From NCBI GenBank assembly GCA_028565635.1, contig JAOXYB010053968.1, positions 1 to 11,359 of the forward strand: a stretch of DNA of 11,359 bases, in the 5' to 3' direction. The position numbers and the translations under genes were made by a program. The number at the start of each line of letters is the position of its first letter. Positions within the stretch are counted from its first letter, which is position 1. Source of the stretch: Phoronis ovalis (Eukaryota > Phoronida > Phoronidae). Shown in pieces: positions 1 to 8,501 of this stretch. The notes under the pieces were generated by a model. That model was given only the letters and a program-made list of their open reading frames with translations. It made no database searches and was not told where the DNA came from.

Positions 1-1296
1 AACTAATAAGCATTCATTGTTGTATAAGCTGACCAAATTTAATTCCGATACTAAGAACAGAACCTTATTTAATAAACAGGCGAAGTTGTGCATAGGAACT
101 CTTCCCAGATCTCTAGTGTTATCATGCTGTATTTTTTGTCAGCAAAACTGTGATTGTGTCATCTTAACATGAAAGTAACAGAGCCACTGACTTCATACCT
201 GCCAAAGTATGGCTTTGATTTCTAAGGCTATTTGCATTTGAATTTATGATTTTTCTTGTTCCCAGTTTTCTTATTTGATAATCATTAGGTTAAATACAGA
301 ATACATGTCTGTGTCAAACCGCTATAATTCATAATGTTGTGATGGCCAAACACCACTATAGCTGTATTTTCAGATTATGGAGTCACATAGTTCATGTTAT
401 AATTACACATAGTATTCTACGGGTACCCATATTATTTATGTATCATGCTCATCATACAATCCAAATATTTTTATAATTATTTTGTTTTTGTTGTATTTTC
501 ATAAATAAGTGGATATGTTATTGTTAGTTATTAATACGTGTACGTACACTTAATAAAATTGTTTATTTAAAATGGCGGGCATTTTTCACAGTTGTATCTA
601 TTCATATAGGAGGTAATGTTGTACGTTATGTATTTCTGTGTGCCATTTGGTATATTTTGCAAGGTAATATTTGAGCGCCTTTAAACCATTTGTCTTGTCA
701 GTATCGCTATTAGGTCATAATTGATGTTCTCTGCTGTGGGAATCCTATGCTAATTTCTTTGTTCTCCAAAATTGAGTCTGAGGTGACAGTAATATCTCAT
801 ACTTTGTGCCATTCGACGCTTATTAACTCTTAAAAGATAGCGATGTTAACCAAAATCTCTGCAAATGCGCAATGTTGTTACTCTTAAAAAGACTTTAGCT
901 GAAAATTGCTAATTTATTTTAACTATATAGTAAAGACTGATAAAACCTGTGGTTATTGTTTCTCATGCTTCTGCCTGTTTTTTATACTTTGCTCAACATT
1001 GTTCCATCAAGTTAGAGAAAATTCAAAGATTAAGCACTAATAATCTATTCCCGGCCCTTCATTATGGTCTTATTTATTCAACTTGTGCTAAATTAGTTTG
1101 TTTAGATAGGTTTAATGAGTTTTGGAAAAAAGTAGAAATCTTTTTCTCACAATGGCAAATTATCTAATACAAGAATAAACAAAGTAGCGTTATGGTAAGA
1201 ATATCTCACATATTTCTCTTCATCTTTGTCACAAATTAAAAAAATTGCCTTAAAAATATGAAGCGGCCCTCTGAGTTTTATTTTGAATTATTACAG
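1..1296 (+). other. UBC9 intron (3' part) or upstream flank; no coding signal seen
   Basis: This stretch ends in a good splice acceptor (pyrimidine-rich tract, then TTACAG at 1291-1296). The exon that follows opens two bases into a cysteine codon, so it must be joined to an upstream exon. I looked for the preceding UBC9 block (GLFKLRMLFKDDYP, then PPK-C) and for the N-terminal blocks and did not find them here. The 5' exons therefore lie outside the window, and the intron is at least about 1.3 kb long. The open frame at 949-1167 has no recognisable protein and no splice context. The rest is AT-rich DNA with nothing I can name. Confidence 0.75.
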
Positions 1297-1406
1297 GCAA
1301 ATTTGAGCCCCCACTTTTCCATCCTAATGTGTACCCTTCAGGGACAGTATGTTTATCCTTGTTAGATGAAGAAAAAGACTGGAGGCCAGCAGTCACCATA
1401 AAGCAG
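1297..1406 (+). CDS. UBE2I: UBC9 SUMO-conjugating E2, catalytic exon (antepenultimate coding exon)
   Basis: UBC9 is the only E2 enzyme for SUMO. It takes SUMO from the SAE1/UBA2 E1 onto its active-site cysteine and passes it to lysines in the consensus psi-K-x-E, mostly in the nucleus. This 110-nt exon encodes the end of a Cys codon plus 36 residues, matching human UBC9 75-111. Visible are the E2 HPN motif (Asn85 by human numbering), Tyr87 in VYPSG, and catalytic Cys93 in SGTVCLSLL. The UBC9-specific loop follows as DEEKDWRP (human EEDKDWRP), and the exon ends in TIKQ. It starts in phase 1 after TTACAG and ends exactly at a codon boundary before GTAAGG. No stop or frameshift interrupts it. 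Substitutions from human are conservative, as expected of a functional orthologue. Another ubiquitin E2 is unlikely because the DKDWRP-type loop and the [12 protein letters not shown] stretch are UBC9 hallmarks. Confidence 0.97.
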
Positions 1407-1977
1407 GTAAGGTCATTTATCATATCCTTTGTAAACACAAAGGTTTTGGAGTTTTCAAATGCACATTTCAATGTCTAAGTTACCTGTTACTGATCACAGG
1501 CTAATTTTATTTTTTACAATAGTAACTGAATTGTTGCCATGTATAATGAATATGTTATAAACAAAAGATTTTGAATGTAATGACATGACTTCATTATATT
1601 TTTAAATTGACGCATTCAGTTACAATGTTTTTGTGCAAATTTAGAGTTCAATCACTGTTGCCCTAAAATGGGTAATTTCTGATAATTCAGTTTAGTACAT
1701 ACTGCACTTATTCTTAGGGCAATGACATCTTTACATAATTATGGTTTTTCTCCAGTGTGCCAAGTTTAATTATGAAATTTTTCCTTTTACTCAGAACCTG
1801 TGCACATACAACAAATCAGTGCATTTGGTTTAAGCAGATCATTACCACCAATTATAATGAAGAACTACGTGACTGAGCAAAGATTAGCAAAAATTGATTG
1901 CTATTCATAGTAGCTACAACTTGCTGAGACATAATAAGCATACAAAAAGCTATAATGCTAGTTGACTAATTTTGTAG
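1407..1977 (+). other. UBC9 intron, phase 0
   Basis: This 571-nt intron has donor GTAAGG directly after the CAG of Gln111 and acceptor TTTTGTAG at 1970-1977. It is AT-rich. I see no nested gene, repeat or RNA structure in it. Confidence 0.93.
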
Positions 1978-2057
1978 ATTTTACTGGGTATACAAGATCT
2001 CTTGAACGATCCTAACATCAAAGACCCCGCTCAGGCAGAAGCTTACACAGCGTATTG
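1978..2057 (+). CDS. UBE2I: UBC9 SUMO-conjugating E2, penultimate coding exon
   Basis: This 80-nt exon encodes 26 residues plus the first two bases of the Cys138 codon (human numbering). It reads ILLGIQDLLNDPNIKDP and then AQAEAYTAY, against human ILLGIQELLNEPNIQDP and AQAEAYTIY. Asp127, which in human UBC9 orients and activates the substrate lysine, is the D of the KDP triplet and is conserved. The only notable difference is Ala where human has Ile136. The exon starts at a codon boundary, matching the preceding CAG|GTAAGG donor, and ends TG|GTGAGT. The split codon is completed by the T that opens the next exon. The segment covers the alpha-helical C-terminal half of the E2 fold. Confidence 0.97.
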
Positions 2058-2462
2058 GTGAGTTTGTTTTGCAGCAAACTAGGATATGGATGTTATATTG
2101 TTCATACAGTTATTACAGTATTATGGGTAGAGAACACTAGCAACCGAACCCTCTGTGATCTAAACTTCTTTGCGAACCTAATTGTGGTTTGCTTTGAATC
2201 TTAACTTGGTAGTTTGGTCTGCTCATTAGATGTCTGCTAGCTGGACATGGTTACTCTAGTAACTGTTGTGATGTTAATTGGTGCAACGCATTGTTATATT
2301 TGTCTCGACTCCCAAACAGCTGTATTGCTTCTGTTGCAAAAGATTAAAGTTAATAACTAATTTTTACGAAGTTGCAAATTTTGGGATATTTTTTGTTGAC
2401 TGTTTGACAATAGTAATTGTTTTTGTTCAGATAGATGTACTAATGGTTTCTTTGTTTTCTAG
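2058..2462 (+). other. UBC9 last intron, phase 2
   Basis: This 405-nt intron runs from donor GTGAGT to acceptor TTTTCTAG. An open frame runs through the end of the intron into the last exon (2278-2535). Only its final part is coding; the intronic part has no resemblance to UBC9. Confidence 0.93.
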
Positions 2463-2535
2463 TCAAAACAAGATGGAGTATGAAAGACGTGTTCGAGAAC
2501 AAGCAAATAAATATAGAGACCCATCATTGCAGTGA
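2463..2535 (+). CDS. UBE2I: UBC9 SUMO-conjugating E2, last coding exon with stop codon
   Basis: The first base completes the Cys138 codon. Then follow 23 residues: QNKMEYERRVREQANKY, then RDPSLQ, and a TGA stop. Human UBC9 ends [20 protein letters not shown], so the last helix is well conserved while the tail is different and three residues longer. If the unseen N-terminus has the usual length, the whole protein would be about 161 residues, against 158 in human. The acceptor CTAG at 2459-2462 and the phase match confirm the join to the exon at 1978. With the two exons upstream this gives 87 residues of uninterrupted, conserved protein, so the gene is almost certainly active. Confidence 0.96.
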
Positions 2536-3091
2536 TGTTTTGCAAGAAAAATACGCAACTGAACTATTAAAACAAACTGAAAACGAATCTTAAATAATTC
2601 CATGATGATTTTATGGTTCTATTCAAGAACTTTTCCCATGCTATGTGACAAGACTGCAGGAACAGTTTGTATGAAACAGCTACTGATTCAAAATTGATTG
2701 ACTAAATTTATCTTAATAGTGGATTGGCTATATGGTGATTTTCACATATTAACCATGTTTATGGAGCAGGAAGCATTGGGTGTAAGAAGTTAAATAATAT
2801 TTATTATAAAGCAAAGGAAGTCAGGCATTTGTAAATTAATAGGAACCGGAATTTTTATTTCACTGTTTCATCCATTTATAAACATTTGTTAAAACTTATC
2901 ATAACTTTAAGACAAGAAATGTTTTTTAATACATTCTCGCTAGTTAACAGATCCATTTTTTTTATTCGTAAGCACCAGTTCTTCCAGTGCGAATCTGGTT
3001 TTTCACCCTTGACACCCAAAAATTGGCTATGCATTACCAATACAAAAACTGTTTTCAAATTTATAGCAAGCTCAGATTTGGTTCAAACTAT

Positions 3092-3097
3092 AATAAA
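3092..3097 (+). terminator. Polyadenylation signal AATAAA (proximal)
   Basis: A canonical AATAAA hexamer in the TAATAAAAAG context, about 560 nt after the UBC9 stop. It may act as the proximal of two alternative signals. Confidence 0.5.
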
Positions 3098-3160
3098 AAG
3101 TGGTGTGAATTATGGATATACTTGTATATGTTATCTACTGAATTCTGTCTTTTTGTATAA

Positions 3161-3166
3161 AATAAA
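3161..3166 (+). terminator. Polyadenylation signal AATAAA (distal, favoured)
   Basis: A canonical AATAAA hexamer followed within 15-35 nt by a T/G-rich stretch (TTTCTTGGAATTTGGTT at 3182-3198). That is the usual arrangement of hexamer, cleavage site and downstream U/GU-rich element. It is the better of the two candidates for the 3' end of UBC9. Confidence 0.55.
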
Positions 3167-3199
3167 ACAAGCAAATTCGAATTTCTTGGAATTTGGTTA

Positions 3200-5080
3200 A
3201 GATGACCATACAAACAAATCCAGCAACATAAAAAAAAACATGTAATTATTTACAATTACAATTATATACAGGTACAGTATTACAAAGACAACAGATTTCG
3301 GGTGAAATTCTAGTGAAGGCATTTTATACACAAGAATTAGTGACTGCTGATAATGCACTATAAATTAACAATACTGTAATGCAGTAGTTCACATAATATA
3401 CAAAGCTGACATTATTAATTCATAAATTATTCAACTCTCACACTCAACAAAAGATTTAATTGTTAAATTTGTCAAAATAATACCTGTTCTATACATCAAA
3501 CTTGCTCTAAGTACATGTACCAAATATTTTTTAAGGACTACATTGTGACAAGTGTTTATCTAACTTTAGACATGAAAGTATATATTTTAGGAAAATATAA
3601 ATTTTAAATCTCAAGAGCTTTTCGAATTGTAATTTTAATAAAAGTTGAAACTTTACATATAGATCTACAACATAGTTCTCCAGGATTTAAATTTTTTACT
3701 TTTTAAAACATTTCTCCAAAATGGCAGTTTATCAGGTCGTATAATCAAATAACAAGTAAGTAACTGAACGGATATAACCTATTGAGAAGTGCACGGAAAA
3801 TTAGCAACTTGGATGTACTCCGTACTCGAGCTAAAAACACGAATGGCAAACAAATGACATTGTCGCAGGCTAACAGTAGTAACTAGATTTCACAGAGCAG
3901 TACAGTCTACATCACACAGGACACAAATTTAGTTAACCAGTGTGAAATTTATTGTAATAAATTATACAACAATCATACAAGAACAAAGGACGTATAACCA
4001 TAAAATTATGTACAGCAGTGTTCATGGCAATGTGATGAAGTTTAACACATAGTCAGGAATATTGGTACACATGCTTACAAAAATGAAGACCTGTGTAACC
4101 AGTGCCCAACTAAAAAAGATTTACTATCCTGTCGTCAAAATAATGCTTCTTTCCAATATCATATGCATATACTGTGCCATTTTACTTTCAAACAAATTTA
4201 CAGTAGGTCTATAGGCCTAGAAAAAGATGAGTGCTGTTGCTAAATGTAATAACAGATACAAGAAAAGAATGAAGTCTATCGATCTAAGTCTTAAATGCAT
4301 AACACTCAAAAGCTCACTGGTGAATTGCACGTAATGGTTGGCTTATGGGAAGCAACTTGCAGTAGAACTGAGACTTAGTTATTGAGTGGATTTGTGGCTG
4401 AACGTCAGTTGTTAATAAGAGGACTAACTACTATCTAGTACCATCATATAACCTTATTTGGCGGAAATACCTAACGAACATTAGCAAATAATGTCTGCTA
4501 TAATTCTTCAAATTTCAGTTGAAAATTTTCCTTCAAATCTCGTATCTAGGTATATGACAAAATTTAAATACTTCTAATTAAATGGTAAATAAAACAACCC
4601 TCCATTTATAATTCCCCTTCTCCCCTTGTGAATGCTACAGTTTTCGGTTAAATAAATAGAATAATACTTTTAAAAATGCATTTTGAACAGAATACATTAA
4701 AATACAATAAAATCTTTTGCAAGATGGAAAAATGATTTAGCTCTGACAATGCCTTTTGACCAAAACAGGAAACTTTCAACCTGATATTTGATGCACTTAG
4801 GCCATGTCTAATTAAACTAAACAATTTTAATTTTGACAACAAAAATAAGTGACAACATTATGTAGACTACTGAATGTCAAGTTTAAAATTGCATCAACTG
4901 TAATTCTTGTTGGAAATTATTCATTTAAAATACGTCTAAGTAAATGGCTTATGTTATGTTAATAGTGACACCTTTCTTGTTTACTTTAAATATTTATAAA
5001 CCTTATGCCTGGGGCGCCTAATAAGCAGTTGTGTAAAACAGAACCAAATCTAGTAACATTTTAGTCACTATTTGTTATAG
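3200..5080. other. Non-coding intergenic stretch
   Basis: About 1.9 kb of AT-rich sequence. No open frame on either strand reads like a protein; the 64-codon minus frame at 4648-4842 is low-complexity chance. A run of A (3230-3238) is followed by a perfect 7-bp inverted repeat, TGTAATT to AATTACA, at 3241-3260. This may be chance. I see no tRNA, no tandem repeat of note and no transposon end that I could pair. Confidence 0.6.
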
Positions 5081-5518
5081 ATGTCACAATTTAGTGAATA
5101 TTCAGTAGTCTCCAATACAAGTGCTCCAATACACAATCCTAGTGTAACCACACCGAGAACACCTGTTACAGACCCTATTGAGAAAGCCAGTTATAGTCTA
5201 AGTGCCACAGACGGGCTTGAACTTTCTGTATAAACTACAATCCAAAAAGACAAACGAGGCAGTTGAGCAGATCGAGAAACAATGTCGGATAGTTAAATGT
5301 GCTCAGAAGTGCAGTATGCTCTGCAAGACAGCACAAAGAGGGAGAGTGGCCTTGCTGCTAGAGATTGTTGTGCTTAAAAAACAAAACATATACACGCATC
5401 TGCCAACCCAAAGCCTGTAGATGAATCAACCAAAATGAACTCAAAGCCTACCATACCAAAGTAATCTGGTAAATGTAGTGAAATGAACTGAAAGCCTACA
5501 GATGATTCAAATTCATAG
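5081..5518 (+). pseudogene. Decayed Cys/Lys-rich coding fragment, unrecognised family
   Basis: An ATG at 5081 follows an acceptor-like TTTGTTATAG. The first frame gives about 45 residues rich in Ser, Thr and Pro (it includes VTTPRTPVTDPIEKASYSLS), then a stop at 5231-5233. Coding character continues in the next frame (LNFLYKLQSKKTNEAVEQ) into a cysteine cluster, C-x4-C-x3-C-x3-C, near 5280-5330. It then shifts again into a third frame (ASANPKPVDESTKMNSKP) that carries two more stops before ending at 5516. The successive shifts suggest a gene that has lost and gained single bases. The Lys/Cys-rich middle could be a nucleic-acid-binding or coiled-coil region, but I cannot assign a family. It lies about 200 bp upstream of the transposase remnant on the same strand and could be its N-terminal part or a partner protein. 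Chance open frames remain possible. Confidence 0.35.
5410..5510 (+). repeat. Short imperfect duplication inside the decayed frame
   Basis: AAAGCCTGTAGATGAATCAA at 5410-5429 recurs as AAAGCCTACAGATGATTCAA at 5491-5510. AAATGAACTCAAAGCCTAC at 5433-5451 recurs as AAATGAACTGAAAGCCTAC at 5481-5499. The pieces interlock, as expected of an old tandem duplication of about 50-80 bp. In translation they repeat a Lys-Pro-Val/Thr-Asp motif. Confidence 0.6.
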
Positions 5519-5734
5519 AATTATACATAAATTATATAGCTTAGTATGTATTTTTCAGTTTATATAGTATTCATTAAACTCAGTATATTTTATTATCGCT
5601 TCTCACATAAGTCAATACATAAAGATTAATTTAACAAAACATTTTACTTCATTCCATATAATTTACTGCATCGATCACATGCTAGTAGCGCTTCATTGAT
5701 GTTCAAAGTTTATATTAATTTTGCTATTTTTCAG

Positions 5735-6732
5735 ATTGGACTTGTCGATTGCAACATAAAAATGTACTTGCGAATTTTTTGACCAGAAGGACTGTTTCAT
5801 ATACTGCAAGGTAAATGTGGGTAACTTGGGTAAGTTCTCAAAAGACTCATTCATACTTGACAAAAAAATAACTGACAAATTTTGCCTTGATGGAATGAGG
5901 AGAAACAAGTCTGGTTGTTACAAATGAGTTGAATACCAACACAGCTACTTCTTATTTACAAAATCAGACTGTGGCAAGTGTTTTCCACAGTATATTACTT
6001 AGAGATGATGAAATAAAAAATAAGGAATTATGATTTGGTGTTTACTTAACTTTGAACTACACATTGTTAAGAGCATTTTTTGTTTCGGTAAAGAAATGAT
6101 GCCACGGCAGTGATTATGAAAAATAAATGATCATAACAGTTAGACATAGTTAATTGCAACAAGGCGATTGTTTCTTAAATAACAAGGCTAATGTATCTGT
6201 TACAAAGGAAACGCAAGTTCCTTTATAAAGTGAGTCGCGTTTTGAGCTGTCCAAATGTTGTTCTATCAATTTATGTTACCTAAATATCTGTAAAATGATA
6301 CTCATTTTTTTAATAAAAAAATGTGTAGCTAATTGTGCCTGTTTGTGTGAAATGAATGTAAAGTTGCTATATGACTCAACATAGTCATGGCCACTAAATT
6401 TAAACAAAGACGATGAACATCTGAGTGCACAACAAAAATGGTTTAATTGCATTCTCAGTCGTTCATGTACAGTTATTGAAAATGCATTTGGAAGATTTAA
6501 AGAGAGGTGGAGATGCCTTTTAAAACAGTTTGATAAGGATATTAAAAGGTGCCCACTATTATTAATACTTGCTGTTTTTTGCATTAACATCTGCAAGAGG
6601 GAAAATGATGCTTCGATGATCAGATTGAAGTATCTGCTGATAGTACACAAGAAACACCGAGCTGCTTTGACAGTGTTGTTTATTTTTACTGTATATCCAC
6701 CAAGGTTAGCCAGTACGCACCAGTCTAAATGA
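5735..6732 (+). pseudogene. PIF/Harbinger (HARBI1-like) DDE transposase remnant
   Basis: PIF/Harbinger transposases cut and paste DNA with an RNase H-fold DDE domain. Three blocks are visible in order. (1) After an acceptor-like TATTTTTCAG, IGLVDCNIKM (5735-5764) matches the IGxLDGxHIxI block holding the first catalytic Asp (codon 5747). (2) Another frame (5760-5924) gives CFIYCKVNVGNLGKFSKDSF, which resembles the F-x-D-V-x-V-G-x-P-G-x-x-H-D block. (3) A third frame gives YDST (Asp codon 6373, like GDSAY), then a TAG at 6382. From there it is open to the TGA at 6730: LSAQQKWFNCILSRS, VIENAFGRFKERWRCLL with the Glu at 6478, then the Harbinger-typical ending LAVFCINICKREND. The third block is nearly unmistakable. 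The first two are weaker. Frameshifts, the TAG and about 330 excess bases between blocks 2 and 3 make it non-functional in this form. The start of the gene and the terminal repeats were not found. Confidence 0.85.
5925..6360 (+). other. Unexplained insert or intron within the transposase remnant
   Basis: In Harbinger proteins only about 30-40 codons separate the V-G-x-P-G block from GDSAY. Here about 440 bases do. The extra DNA is AT-rich and stop-dense, and I could read no protein in it. It could be an intron or a later non-coding insertion. I could not identify paired ends or a target duplication. Confidence 0.45.
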
Positions 6733-7222
6733 AATCTAGTACCCTTCACAATATTTCAGTTGGCAAGCTTGATTTCAAATTAGGGCTAAGACACTTCTTA
6801 ATTTTAGTAGTAGCTATCATACAGAAATATGCCAAAATCGAGAAGAAGCTGTGGTAGTAATCAATATTGGAAACCCCCGTGGCCTTAGAGAAAGACACGA
6901 GACAAGATATGCAGAGGTAGGAGTGCACTGACAAAATGAAGGATGTGGTGTCAAACTTTTGATGTGTATTAGTGTTCTGAAGTAAAACGTTAAACTGGCA
7001 ATATATGTGTTATATACGGTATATTCATAGATTGTTTATACTAGGGATTTTTTGGTTATATTTTGGGGTGGAGATGTGTTATATGCACCAGGGGCATCAC
7101 AGGTACCATAAAATATACCAAAATTCGTCAATAAACCCAGTGGCACATCCCTGTCAGCTCCTAACACTAAGAACCTCCCCCAAGACACAGTAGCAAGAAA
7201 CTAACATTGCTGTGTAGACAGA
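6733..7222. other. Spacer between the transposase remnant and the next coding fragments
   Basis: No convincing gene. A short plus-strand frame near 6860-6920 (NPRGLRERHETRYAEV) has some coding look but matches nothing I know. The last 100 bases before 7223 are less AT-rich than the surroundings, as an untranslated leader might be. That is weak evidence. Confidence 0.4.
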
Positions 7223-7462
7223 ATGTCGGAGCTAATGCTTGATGTCGTTTACAAGACAACAGGTGACGATCTGGAACCTGATGATGCCAAAGTACTAGTT
7301 AATGAAGAACCTGTAACATGAACTTCAAAGTCACAACCACCTGCCCAAGTCTTCCCCACCTTGGGTGGGTTTCTCAAAACTTGTCGTATCTTAAGTCTGA
7401 CTGCTGCTTGTGTATCTGCACAAAATAATGCTGCTGATAAGAATTGTATACTATTATTTTGA
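7223..7462 (+). pseudogene. Possible first exon of a decayed gene, unrecognised
   Basis: An ATG at 7223 opens an acidic frame, MSELMLDVVYKTTGDDLEP, then DDAKVLVNEEPVT, with a TGA at 7319-7321. The same frame stays open for 46 more codons (it includes SKSQPPAQVFPTLGGFLKT) to a TGA at 7460. Base composition is visibly richer in G and C than the surrounding DNA. The acidic start and the single interrupting stop fit an N-terminal exon that has picked up a nonsense change. I do not recognise the family. It is placed with the exon-like pieces that follow on the same strand (7656, 8127, 8502, 9509) as a possible common gene, but nothing in this piece itself proves the link. Confidence 0.35.
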
Positions 7463-7655
7463 TTCGCCTCAAAATTTTGCAAAATAAGTTAGATCACCAT
7501 AAACCTAAGTAAATATCATCCTCTGTCCTTTGAGTTGAAACATTTCCAAAAACTTAAACTGAACATTTATTTATATGTAATATTGTTACATCTAGAAAAA
7601 TTATTGGACACTATTTCTACAAAACTGGAAGTTTAGTCTCTGCGATTATTTGTAG

Positions 7656-7766
7656 GACATGAACAGAATTCTTGACGAGTTTGAGTTGCAACTTAACATT
7701 AATTATCACAATGCTTGGTTCCTGCTTCAGGAATATGAAGATGATCTGGTCGCCAGACCCAGCTAA
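7656..7766 (+). pseudogene. Exon-like fragment, unrecognised acidic helix-forming peptide
   Basis: Directly after TTATTTGTAG, a frame reads D, then MNRILDEFELQLNINYHNAW, then FLLQEYEDDLVARPS, and stops at TAA 7764-7766. The composition (Glu, Asp, Leu, aromatic residues, no low complexity) looks like real protein, predicted amphipathic helix. There is no recognisable domain. Its position behind an acceptor-like AG and ahead of further such pieces suggests an internal exon. No clear donor was found before the stop, so either the exon end or the stop is a product of decay. A larger frame in another register covers the same bases (7672-7899) and looks like a shadow. Confidence 0.35.
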
Positions 7767-8126
7767 TCACTGCACTGGTTTTCAGTTGGTAACTAAACGA
7801 GAGAAGAAAAGGGCAAAAAGATACATTTTCATGTTATCTTATCTGTTCTGTAGCATAACTAACTTTTGTTTTTTCAAGCTACAAAAACTACATTTTTAGG
7901 ACAAACTGGTGAATGGCCATCATGACTTTGCTTAATAATCTAGCACTATGTTGTATTTTATCGTAATTCATGTGTTTGTGCTGTTTTTGAGGTTTACGAT
8001 GCGGCAGAACATGACAAATTGTATGATTATCGTATTTATTTTATACTTATTGCACACCTTAATATATGTTTATCACACTTTTTAATTATTACATGACAAT
8101 TTTGATGTAGCAAAATACTTTTTCAG

Positions 8127-8276
8127 ATGTCTGATATTGATTCAGATTTAGAATAGTATGAAATTATTGGGCCAAATCCGGAAGCTGTTGGTAAATGGAA
8201 AAAAGTTGAATATATATCTACAAGTTCAAAGCTGCCTTATTCATAGCACATATAATTTTCAACAATGTTCTCCACT
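8127..8276 (+). pseudogene. Exon-like fragment starting MSDIDSD, unrecognised
   Basis: After ACTTTTTCAG comes MSDIDSDLE, a TAG at 8154-8156, and in the same frame YEIIGPNPEAVGKWKKVEY, then ISTSSKLPYS and a TAG at 8244-8246. The Gly-Pro-Asn-Pro turn and the charged run GKWKKVEY look coding, not random. The acceptor-like AG directly before the ATG fits an internal exon in which the ATG is just a Met codon, or a first exon with a leader intron. The family is unknown. Only the first 120 bases carry signal; the end given is approximate. Confidence 0.35.
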
Positions 8277-8501
8277 AATTGTGAACTTGTTCGTAGCACC
8301 AGTGCATAACCTTTGTGCACAACAATGCTTAATTTATCAGCATTTTAACTATTCATGTTTGGGACTTGTATGAAAAATGTCAGTCACTGCCCTGGAACAT
8401 GTAAAAACAATATTCACAATACTCAGTGGAGAACATTAATTTTAATAAATATTGCCCTTGTGACGTTGATTATTAAATGTTATCAATCTGTTTTGTTGTA
8501 G

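Larger units (their letters stand above)
2536..3190 (+). other. UBE2I: UBC9 3' untranslated region (end approximate)
   Basis: No further exon is needed after the TGA. The first canonical AATAAA signals lie about 560 and 630 nt downstream, so the 3' UTR is probably about 0.6-0.65 kb. An ATTAAA at 2566-2571 is too close to the stop to be the likely main signal. Overlapping open frames on both strands (2886-3200 plus, 2876-3058 minus) have no recognisable protein and are taken as chance. The exact cleavage site cannot be read from sequence alone. Confidence 0.65.

Noticed and set aside
538-549. 12-bp perfect palindrome GTGTACGTACAC
   Set aside because: A palindrome of this length is expected by chance a few times in a window this size, and nothing around it supports a function.
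949-1167. 72-codon plus frame in the UBC9 upstream intron
   Set aside because: It has no similarity to UBC9, no splice-phase fit and no recognisable domain.
3071-3095. B-box-like GGTTCAAACT, possible tRNA or SINE
   Set aside because: There is no A box at the right distance and no cloverleaf can be drawn around it.
2886-3200. 104-codon plus-strand open frame
   Set aside because: It lies in the expected UBC9 3' UTR and contains the proximal polyadenylation hexamer. Composition is that of translated AT-rich DNA, and no domain is recognisable.
3241-3260. 7-bp inverted repeat TGTAATT / AATTACA
   Set aside because: It is too short and AT-rich to call a transposon end or structured RNA, and no matching partner or target duplication was seen.
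6276-6749. 157-codon minus-strand open frame
   Set aside because: It is antisense to the clear Harbinger DDE frame at 6385-6729, whose codons account for the lack of stops on the other strand.
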